Positions 55,201 through 64,000 of a stretch of DNA of 64,000 nucleotides are shown here, piece after piece. The DNA comes from Pohlia nutans (lineage: Eukaryota; Streptophyta; Bryopsida; Bryales; Mniaceae). The DNA lies in assembly GCA_022496805.1 (NCBI GenBank), contig CM040087.1, positions 27,304,253 through 27,368,252 of the forward strand, written 5' to 3'. The notes under the pieces were generated by a model. The model was not told the origin of the DNA. It searched no databases and saw only the letters and a program-made list of their open reading frames with translations. How positions within the stretch are numbered: the stretch's first letter is position 1; every line of letters begins with the position of its first letter. The position numbers were made by a program, and so were the translations under genes.

Positions 55201-58200
55201 CTTTAACAGTGATTGTGGACATAATGGGTGTTTAGGAATATTTCCGGCAGGTGACGAATGTGGCTCACTCAAGCGATATTATTTCTCTACTATCAAATAT
55301 TCGACTAGATCCAAGTGCCTCAATTATGGGTGCCGTTCCTGCAGTTACAGCTGCAACTGCAGCTGCTGCCGGCGGTGATATGAGCCGCATGGATGTTTTA
55401 TCTGTTGGAATCACAAGTGCAAATGTGAAATCCAAATATGTAGGAGAGATTGCTGGAATGAAGAGGATGCTTGGCGTCAGCATGAGCAGTCTAACCCTAG
55501 GCGAGATGCAAAGGACGTTCAAAACCGGCAATGAGGAAAATGAAGAGTCTCTACATGTGGAGCTTATCGAGCGCTTTGTTCTGCAGCTCCAGCAATTTGT
55601 AACAGATGCACAGCTTGGACTATCCGTTGATACAGAAAGATATCGTGATGCTTGCTTGCAAGCTGCTGCTCTCCTACTGTCTAATACGGTAAGAATCTGA
55701 CACGTCAACTTCTGCTCTTAATCAAGCGAGTTGTATTATTCTGTCATTGTGGGTCCTGAAAAATATCTCCCAACTGTAATCCTCGTAAAAATCTATGTTG
55801 GAGCTTAACACCTAAGCGTCCACTGTGTATTTTCTGCAGTGTAGGAAAATTGGACCCCCTGCTGCAAATCATCTGTTTGTGTGAAAATTACTTCAGTTTG
55901 ACACGATCGACATTGTTGATCTTGTAGTGTAGAACAAGTTAGAGCTTTAAAATGATGTATTGCAAGCAGAAAACCGAGGGAAAATGAGAAAAATGCCACC
56001 GTTGCAAAGCTCAGTGATGCAGATGGCCATATTGGGCGTTTTAGACGCGTAGGGGCTAATAGTTTCTTCAGGGCGTCGATGAGGTCGTTTCTTGGCGCAT
56101 TTTGTTTAAGGCCACCTTCGCTTTCGGCTTCTACTGGATTTCTAAATTTGGCTTTCGTGTGTATCAGAGCTCAACCAACGAAGTGACTTCAAAAGCCACT
56201 TTTCAGCTATTGCGGTTGCTGTGTTGGAGTCCCGCTCATATATTCACCACAGAAGTGATGGAAATAGGTGTATTTGCATGGACGTGGCTTTTTGCAGCAG
56301 CCCCTCATTATAGTTCCTTGGTGCTAGCAGAGCTCGTGGATGCATGGTTATGGACGGTGGAAAGCAGGCGGGGTCTGTTTGCTGCAGGTGTTTCCAACTC
56401 TGGACCTGCAATGCAACTTCGACCCCAACTTTCTCCTGGACAGCCTGGGCCCTCTCCTGCCCATGATCCTGTGGAAGCTATAACTGCTCATCGATTGTGG
56501 CTTGGATTCTTCCTTGACAGATTGGAGGTGAAAGACCTTAAAATCGTGGCTTCCTCAAATTCGTTTGTTGCATGGTTGATACTAAAATAGGATTCTTAGT
56601 TTCTTATTTTACGGTACACGAAAATATGCAGGTGATCAAACACAGCGGGAGTGATCAGTTACTGTTAATGATGCGCTTGATGGAAGGATCGGTGCAAACA
56701 CACACTCAGTTTTCATCTCACCCAGGAGCCGTTGGCACTTTCTTCACTCTCTTGGTTTTGGGCCTTAAGATATGTGAATGTTTGGTCCAGAGCGGATCTC
56801 GCAATGGAACTATTGGTGTTCAGTTACTGCAAGACCGCATTTATAGGTGTGTTCAATTTCTTCTCTTAATTCAGACGCTGCTAAGCTGTTCTTACCTGTT
56901 TTTAACCCCTAGAGGACCAAGGATTCGTGGTTTTAAAATGACGAAGTCAATTGATTATATTGTGAAAAATATACTTCAGATTGGACTAGATTTTCATATC
57001 ACCCAAATCAGTGAAGAACATTGCTTGTGTTGGTGAAAAAGAAAAGAAATTTAAACAAAAGAAACTTCACGTAAATCCTACTCAAAACTGCTAAAAACAT
57101 TGTGAGGTCCAATTCGGGTTTCTTGGTCTTTTAGGGGTTAACATAGGTAGGAAATGTAGAGTTCTTGTATATTGAACCTCGTCCTCTATAACCAGGATCC
57201 AGCTCTTTAATCTGTGAGTCAGTGTGGCTGTTTGTCATGGTTGGTCTGAATGTTGGGGCAGGCATCCTGCTTTCTCGTACAGAAAATGTTTGATACCATG
57301 TACTGAGGGACCATGTGTTGTTTGTGTCGTTGCAGAGCTGCATTTGAGTGGTTTGCAGTGGAGCCAACCTGGCATGAGTCGAATATAGAAGGAATGGCTG
57401 CAGCGGAGGCTCAGGCCGTAACTACATTTACTCAGCAGCTACTCCTTGATCAGCCTGAAATTAAGAGTCATTCGGAGTTAACGGGTCGTTCACCCTCTCG
57501 TTCAGCACGTCTCACATCTTCATCATCTCTGCGGCATTATTCGTCGCCATCTGTTCGTCACTCACCAAATTTATTTACGCAAGTGAGCAAGCTTCACCAA
57601 CCGTAGTGAATGTCCCTCTTCTAACTTTCATTATGTCTACTTTTTTTAACCCCTAAAGGACCAAGGATTCACAGTATTAAAATGACAAATTCAATTTGTG
57701 AAAAATGTGATTCAGATGGGACCAGATTTTGTATCACCAGAACTAGTGAAGATCATTGCGTGTGTTGGTCAAAAAAAAATAAAAATTTTAACAATAGTAA
57801 TTCCAAATAGGACCTACTCAAAACTGTTAAAAAAACATGGAGCCCAATTTGGGCTTCTTCGTCCTTTAGGGGTTAATGTTCCATCTGCACCTGAATTCAA
57901 GTCGTACAAGGTGGCAGCTCGATCTAACATTCTTGTTAGATGATAATTCGACAGGTTGCAGATGAACTGAAATAGCTGATAGTGAAGTCTTGGTTACGAG
58001 TTCAGCAATTTGAACTAAAACATAGACTGTATCTTGAAAAGAGATTACGTTACTGCGTAGTGTTCACTTTTTTTTTTTTCCACTCAGATGGAGATTGAGC
58101 ACCCAGTTTGGGGCAAGGTAGACAAGGATTCGAAAGCAAGTCAGAAACAGTTATTGTGCATGTTATGCCAACATGAAGCAGACCGTCTTGACACTTGGGC

Positions 58201-61200
58201 TTATCCACTCAGGTAAGTACAGCTTGTCATTTATGCATCCTTCAAATATGGAGTTGGACAACTTCAGTCACTTGAAATGTGGAGCGTTCAGTGTCAAGTA
58301 TGTATTTGTGTACACTTTATGGTGCAGTTTTGTGTACTAAAATCTTTCTATTACCAGGTGTAAACAGCAATCTCCTCACATTATGTCCTTCGACATAGAA
58401 TCTGAGTTCAGTATAACATAAACGCTTGCGGTTGTATATTGGATATTTAAAATATTGTATATATAAGCATCTAATTTACTTGTGAGGTACTTACTCGCGA
58501 GTGTGTTCTTTTGTTCACTCCTTTCAGAGTTAACACAGTACCTCGCTTACAGAGGATAGCGTCAGAGCGTTTGGGAAGTTATGCGAAAACAGCTTGGTCT
58601 GTGGATCCCCGGATTGCCCTTTCTTTGGTGGCTAGGTTTCCAGGCTCGGCCTCATTAAAAGCGGAGGTTAGCATCTTGGTGCAGGTGCGCATCATGTTTC
58701 TTTCCAAAAATGTACTTAGATTTACTCTGTGCTCGGCTTTGACATGATCTTAGTTTGACTATAAAATGTAAAGAGTGCTATACATAGTTGTTTAATTTCT
58801 ATTTCATGTATGCAGGCCAACCTAATAGACGTGACCCACATTCCAGAAGCCTTACCATATTTCGTAACTCCAAAAGCTGTCGAGAATGATTCGAATGTAT
58901 TGCAATGGTTACCCCACTGGGCTCCCTGTTCTATCGCCAGTGCTCTGGCTTTTTTGACACCGGCCTACAAGGGCCACCATCGAGTGATGGCATATGTGCT
59001 TTGTGTCATGGAGTTTTATCCCCCTGAGAGAGTCACCTTCTTCATGCCCCAGCTTGTGCAGGCCCTTCGCTATGATCAAGGAGTGAGTGACCAATCTCCC
59101 AGTCCATAATGATAGTATCTCTAATGCTTTCCGATTGAGTTTTATTATAAATTCACTTATGCACTCTGGTTTTGGATGCAGTTTAATGAATACCATAACA
59201 AATTCGGCGGAATATCAACTTCTCATGTATGTTTAATTGTATCTTGCAGATGTTGAATACTGAGGTATAAATGATTAATTACCGGTGAACTCTTTGTTAC
59301 AGGGACTGGTGGAAGGATACTTGATGGTGGCAGCCAGAAGGAGCAATTTATTTGCCCACATATTAATATGGCAGCTTCAGGTTAATTGATCTCCTTCTAG
59401 CTGTAGCTTTTTTAATCGCTCCATTATATATTGTTTGCTATTTGTCATGCGCGCTTTTTTACACAGTATTGCAATTGCAGGGAGAAGAGCCACCGTCTTC
59501 TGACGATATTAAAGAAGAGCACGCTGTTGAGGTGTGTACTCCCATCAGTCTTGCAGTTGAAAAGCATATTTTGTACTCGTGGGAGGGACTGCAGCCTGTT
59601 GCACTTTTGTTTATTATTTGATTTTTTGACCTTCTCGTCTTCATATTTCTCTGTCTTTTTTTTTATCATTGCAAATCCTCTTCTAATATAATCGGGAATG
59701 ACTTGCCAGGAGAGTGCACTGTATGAAATTGTGCCAAAGATAAAGCAGCGAATAATTCGCAGTTTCACCCCAGAAGCTCATGACATCTTTCTTCGTGAGT
59801 TTCGATTTTTTGATAAGGTTACCTCTATCTCCGGAGTTCTCTACCCATTACCCAAGGAGGAGCGGCGAGCTGGTATACGCAGGTAATCCTTGGACAATAA
59901 ATAAGAAACCTGTACTACCTGTATCTGGTCTGTGACAGAACATAGCAGATTCTTATAGTGAATTCTTTTAACTGCATTTTTTAGTTTCCTTGGAACCTTT
60001 TTTGAGAATATCAGTCATTATTTGTGATGATTCAAATGCATTGAAAGTCGAAGTGTGTGTGGTCTAGGGTTGATTGATACTAATATCCATGACCCCTGGG
60101 TCTGATGTGAACAGAGAATTGGAGAAAATTGAGGTGGAAGGTGATAATCTGTATTTGCCAACAGCACCAAATAAACTGGTCAGGAGCATCAAGATGGATA
60201 GTGGCATTCCACTACAGTCTGCTGCGAAGGTGCCAATAATGATCACCTTTAATGTGGTGGATAAAGATGGTGATCCTGATGATTTCAAACCGCAAGCCTG
60301 CATTTTTAAGGTACTTTTGCAGCATATGAAGTACACCTCGATGTGAATCTGAATGCTCCTTGGAATATGATTCGAAGAACTTTTGCTAATTGTGAAGCTT
60401 TACATTACATTTAGTTTCTATAAATTTCAACATGTGTGCAAGAATAGGGTGAACAATTCACTAAACTTATTTGTTGCAGGTGGGAGACGATTGTCGACAA
60501 GATGTGCTAGCCCTGCAGGTCATCGCACTTTTGAGAGATATATGGAAAGCAATAGGCATTAATCTCTATGTATTTCCTTATGGAGTGCTGCCCACGGGTT
60601 ACGGAAGGGGCATTATTGAGGTTTACCCATTACACAGCTGTGATATTCTAGGTTACGTTCTAGGGCATGGAGTCACGAAAATGGCATGCACACTGTTTTT
60701 AAATGCACCATGTTGAAGAATTCAAACGTTTTATCAACTTGGTCTCTTCTTTAGATTGGGCTGTGAATGAACGTCGTGCATTCACTTTTCCACCTCAATG
60801 AGAATTGTATTCAGATTAAGAAGGTACTAACAGTGCTTGTAATGGGTCGACAATCTCTTGCATTTTGTGCGCTTACACATTGATACAGAATTTTAATGTT
60901 TTTTGTGGAACTTGTTGCAGGTCGTGCCAAATACGCGGAGTAGAAGCCAAATGGGGGAGGTTACGGATGGAGGTCTATATGAGATCTTCCAACAAGAGTA
61001 TGGTCCTGTTGGGTCTTCCCGGTTTGAAGAAGCTCGTGACAAATTTGTTGCGAGTAGCGCTGGCTATGCTGTTGCAAGTCTTCTACTCCAACCAAAGGAT
61101 CGACATAACGGGAATCTTTTATTTGACGGGTATGGCATTTTGAATTTTTGTCTTAACCCCTAAGCGTCTAAAACGCCCAATATGGCCACCTGCATATATC

Positions 61201-62706
61201 ACTGAACTTTGCAACGGTGCCGTTTTCTCATTTTACCTCGGTTTTCTGATTACAATACATCATTTTAAAGCTCTTGTTCTATACTACAAGATCAAAAGTG
61301 TCGATCGTGTCAAACTGAAGTCATTTTTACACAAACAGATGATTTGCTGCAGGGGGTCCAATTTTCCTACACTACAGAAAATACACCTGTAGTGGACGCT
61401 TGCTTAGGGGTTAAAACTGGTTTTGTTACTTGTGTTCCAGCCGTATAAAGGTTCCTGAACTGTGAAAGCATTTTTGTGTTTGGCATGAACAGCGAGGGGA
61501 GGTTGGTGCACATCGACTTCGGTTTTATCCTAGAAACATCGCCAGGAGGTAACATGCGGTTTGAGAATGCAGACTTTAAATTAAGCCATGAAATGACTCA
61601 ACTTCTGGATCCCTCTGGTTCGATGAAAAGTGAGACGTGGAACTACTTTGTCAGGTAATCCTTCCACTACTGTCGTTGGCTCTAATTGTGGACATGTCCT
61701 TTCAAGTGTCAGTAGACTAGAAACTGTGTGAATGATACAACCCACTTGTTGAACCCAATTCAATCATCGGCAGTACTGTACAGTGCCCTGCACTAATGTT
61801 CCATAGTTTTGGTTTTTCTAAAATTGTCATGAACACTTAGAATATTTTATCCAAATTTTGACATGTTGTAGTACCCAAGATGCATAACACATACAATTGG
61901 GTTTTGATAAAAAAAATAAAAATTTCTTAAAACCTTTTTTTATATGAAAATCAAAACTCCATTTTTTGACCTCAATTCAAACAATTATGGATACAAATTC
62001 TGAGTAACATTGGAAAGAATGGTTTTAATGGAAAGAAGCATGAGTTTTGAGGTCTTATTGTGTCATAACATTTAGTAGCCTTCCAAGAGGGTGCCTTTTA
62101 GTTTCATCCACCTTTATAAATGGAGTGACCAGTGATTTGTAATTGAAAAAACTATTGAATCAAATAAAAAATTACAAAACATTGTTGAATTGTGAATGAA
62201 TCAACTAAATAATTACAAAACACTGTTGAATTGTTATTGAATCAAATAAACAATTACAAAACATTGTTGAATTGTGATTGAATGAGTCGGTGTTTTCAAT
62301 TTATTGTTCACCATGGTTGATTGCTCTTGCTTAATGCCACGTGCCCCCATAGCTACTGATGTGATGTGGAATATCCCTCATCATTTCATTGGGGGATTGA
62401 TACTCTTCAAATGAGATTGATAAAATAAGCAAAATCTTGGTGGGCAGCTTGTGTGTGAAGGGGTACTTGGCGGCAAGGCTACATATGGAGGGTATCTTGA
62501 CCACTGTTCAATTGATGATTGACAGTGGTCTTCCGTGTTTTAGTAGAGGAGATCCCATTGGCAATCTTCGCAAACGACTACATCCTGAGCTTAGTGAACG
62601 TGAAGCTGCGACTTTCATGATCAAAACTTGTGCTGATGCCTATAATAAGTGGAGCACGGCTGGGTATGATTTGATCCAGTACTTGCAGCAGGGCATTGAG
62701 AGATAG
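49229..62706 (+). CDS. PI4KA: Phosphatidylinositol 4-kinase alpha (type III), about 26 exons
   Basis: Phosphorylates phosphatidylinositol to PI4P, in plants and animals at the plasma membrane. Exons read by splice consensus: 49229-~50250, ~50566-50980, 51144-51290, 51678-51848, 51972-52127, 52462-52589, 52771-53089, 53397-53555, 53770-53975, 54123-54281, 54844-55026, 55251-55688, 56072-56527, 56632-56846, 57336-57592, 58088-58212, 58528-58684, 58816-59082, 59303-59380, 59481-59531, 59710-59882, 60115-60310, 60480-60620, 60921-61129, 61493-61654, 62448-62706. This gives about 2080 aa, close to plant PI4K-alpha (about 2000). The N-terminal two thirds is helical ([17 protein letters not shown] is a family signature). 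A PIK helical domain follows (58088-59380), then the lipid kinase domain: [26 protein letters not shown] (catalytic loop) and [15 protein letters not shown] (DFG/activation loop). The exon 1/2 junction is unclear: the frame meets a stop in a MITE-like segment at 50251. Confidence 0.93.
50251..50460. mobile_element. TTAA-type MITE, family B copy 1
   Basis: Begins CCCCTAAAGAAGGTCCAAGG and ends TCTTGGTCCTTTAGGG followed by TTTAA. The interior matches copies 2 and 3 (AAAATGACAGATTCAATTGA, CCCAATTCGGGCTTCTTGG). The right flank has TTAA; the left flank reads TCAG, so one target site is changed. It abuts the end of the first PI4K exon reading frame. Confidence 0.7.
54562..54804. mobile_element. TTAA-type MITE, family A copy 1
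   Basis: Perfect TTAA on both sides (54558-54561 and 54805-54808) and terminal inverted repeats CCCCTAAGCGTC / GACGCTTAGGGG. 243 bp, no ORF, in a PI4K intron. TTAA targets and CCC-type termini are the hallmark of piggyBac-like elements. Confidence 0.85.
55809..56055. mobile_element. TTAA-type MITE, family A copy 2
   Basis: Same sequence and orientation as copy 1, with ends ACCTAAGCGTC and GACGCGTAGGGG. Left TTAA intact, right changed to CTAA. Its right border lies about 16 nt upstream of the acceptor TAGTTTCTTCAG of the exon starting at 56072. Confidence 0.83.
56906..57137. mobile_element. TTAA-type MITE, family B copy 2
   Basis: TTAA at 56902-56905 and 57138-57141. Ends CCCCTAGAGGACCAAGGATT and TTCTTGGTCTTTTAGGGG. 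Related to copies 1 and 3. No coding capacity; in a PI4K intron. Confidence 0.83.
57650..57872. mobile_element. TTAA-type MITE, family B copy 3
   Basis: TTAA at 57646-57649 and 57873-57876. Ends CCCCTAAAGGACCAAGGATT and TTCGTCCTTTAGGGG. In the next PI4K intron after copy 2, only about 500 bp away. Confidence 0.85.
61157..61410. mobile_element. TTAA-type MITE, family A copy 3 (inverted)
   Basis: Opposite orientation to copies 1 and 2: starts CCCCTAAGCGTCTAAAACGC and ends GGACGCTTGCTTAGGGG, with TTAA at 61153-61156 and 61411-61414. It lies in the intron between the catalytic-loop exon and the DFG exon of PI4K. Confidence 0.85.
61655..62447. other. Last, long intron of PI4K
   Basis: AT-rich. 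Three near-tandem copies of a 62-63-bp unit (AAATAAACAATTACAAAACA with TTGTTGAATTGTGATTGAATC) lie at about 62140-62285. Otherwise nothing was recognised. Confidence 0.45.
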
Positions 62707-64000
62707 AAAAAAAAACATATACAGCTGCCATATCCACCATCAACTTAGTTTTAGAAGTTATAGCATTAATCAACTTGTCTATTCAATTTATTATACTGGT
62801 GGATATCATATTGACATGATTTAGAGGGTTTTTACATGAAAAGGGGAAGGGTTTTCTCTTCTGTTTTCATGCCCTTCCGTGTATCATAAAATGTTGAGTT
62901 GAGAATGAGCAACCGAGTTGGTTGCAATTTTGTCGCTGGCAACGTTAATTCATCTTTATATTCTTGTCAATGTCTTGAGAGTTTGCGATGGAATTATTGC
63001 TCAATTTTTGGGATTTGCAAATGAAATCTGGCCTCTTTTTACACCTTTGCATTTATTTTATTCTGTAATTGAACTAAAATTTAGCCTTCTTTTTAAAGTT
63101 TTGAATTGCATGTGGACACAAAAATGCCTAGGAATATCATTTTTTTTTAGAACACCATATTGTTCCTTCTTGTGACTTCTACACTCTACCAAAAATTTGG
63201 ATCTTTGGCAGCTATTGGGTATTATATATGATTTCTTTTAAACAAAGGCTTGCAAGTTGGCAAATTGGCATTACTTTATAAACCGCACATTTTTAAGGTA
63301 CCAAATTTAACCCAAAAATGCTTTATGTTCAAGCGGTGGTGTATGCAAAATTTCATGGTCAGCGAATTGTAATGAGTGTGATAAATGTTTTGGTGTGAGG
63401 TTTGAAAGTGGGGTTGTAAGACTTATTGGAGGCTATTGCACATCAAAATTGCAAGGGTCAAAGCTACAAAATATACTATCTCAAAATTTGACCAAATGTT
63501 TCAGCTTACAGGAGCTGCTTTATTTATTTTTAATGATTTTTGAATAACGAATGCACCCCAATTTATCCTTTCCCTTCAAAATTGTGCATCTGCCTAACAT
63601 AGTCAGAGTTGTCTAAGTGATAATCAAATGCTATTTTTTACCTCAAAAATGAATTATGTACCGGTAGTTTACAAAACTAAAACACATACATGTCCTTATA
63701 CAAAACGCATTTCTAAATTTGGAAAAATAAAGTTGTAGATGGAATTCAGAGTTAATTCTAGAGTTAATTTTGTCTCTTATAGTCAAATATGAATACTAAC
63801 AACCTCAATTTATTTCAATTTATTTTTGTAGTTTTTAAAATTCCAAGCTAAACTACATTACATTGTTAGTGTTTTTAGTTGATCATGTGTCAAAAATGCT
63901 TTTTTTTATAGATTTTTTTTTTAAAGGCTTGAAAATGAAGTCTTCTAGGTGAATTTTTTATAAATTTTCAAATATAGAATTAAACACTAATCATTTTAAC
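62707..64000. other. 3' flank of PI4K, AT-rich, no gene
   Basis: The 3' UTR probably lies in the first few hundred bases. No further coding exon, RNA gene or mobile-element end was recognised. Confidence 0.4.

Noticed and set aside
55265..55708. 147-codon antisense ORF in PI4K
   Set aside because: Shadow of the sense exon 55251-55688, which carries the conserved protein frame.

Overview
The window looks like nuclear DNA of a streptophyte (land plant or charophyte alga): a plant-type type III phosphatidylinositol 4-kinase gene with about 26 exons, GT-AG introns, AAACCCTA telo-box motifs, Ty3/gypsy LTR elements, tRNA-derived SINEs, Stowaway-like and TTAA-type MITEs, and long AT-rich gene-free stretches. 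The species cannot be fixed from sequence alone; a large repeat-rich genome such as a stonewort or bryophyte would fit.

Layout. 1-19.8 kb is minus-strand Ty3/gypsy debris: an LTR at the left edge, a broken integrase, two separated pieces of a gag-like gene, a second LTR at 17.7-18.0 kb and a truncated reverse transcriptase/RNase H. An apparent 11.2-kb inverted-repeat element (4.2-15.4 kb) separates the gag pieces. It carries a degraded multi-exon gene with a ParB-like motif, about 45 copies of a 116-bp satellite, four copies of a 191-192-bp satellite, and other gene remnants. At 20-25 kb lie a SINE and an intact 947-aa minus-strand ORF of the DUF7869 (DDE/D transposase-like) type, whose upstream region holds 17 copies of a 21-bp odd palindrome at about 62-bp spacing. 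25.4-32.4 kb is AT-rich and gene-poor (355-bp tandem repeats, an AT microsatellite).

32.4-45.1 kb appears to be a second inverted-repeat-bounded element. It holds: 5' untranslated exons; a second array of the same palindrome; a three-exon gene of about 1272 aa that joins a ParB-like domain, a degenerate N6-adenine/N4-cytosine DNA methyltransferase-like region and a charged coiled coil; a gene for an FCP1/SCP-like HAD phosphatase; and a small two-exon gene. Further copies of the palindrome lie in the introns and spacers of these genes.

45.1-49.2 kb is intergenic with a lone terminal exon, two Stowaway-like MITEs and a CAATATTG-rich repeat. 49.2-62.7 kb is the PI4K-alpha gene, with six TTAA-flanked piggyBac-like MITE insertions in or at its introns. 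62.7-64 kb is AT-rich and without genes.

The most striking feature is the pairing of dense palindromic site arrays with eukaryotic ParB-like and methyltransferase-like proteins inside mobile-looking segments. By analogy with ParB-parS this suggests, but does not prove, a protein-DNA recognition system carried by mobile elements. Exon boundaries were read by eye from splice consensus and reading phase.
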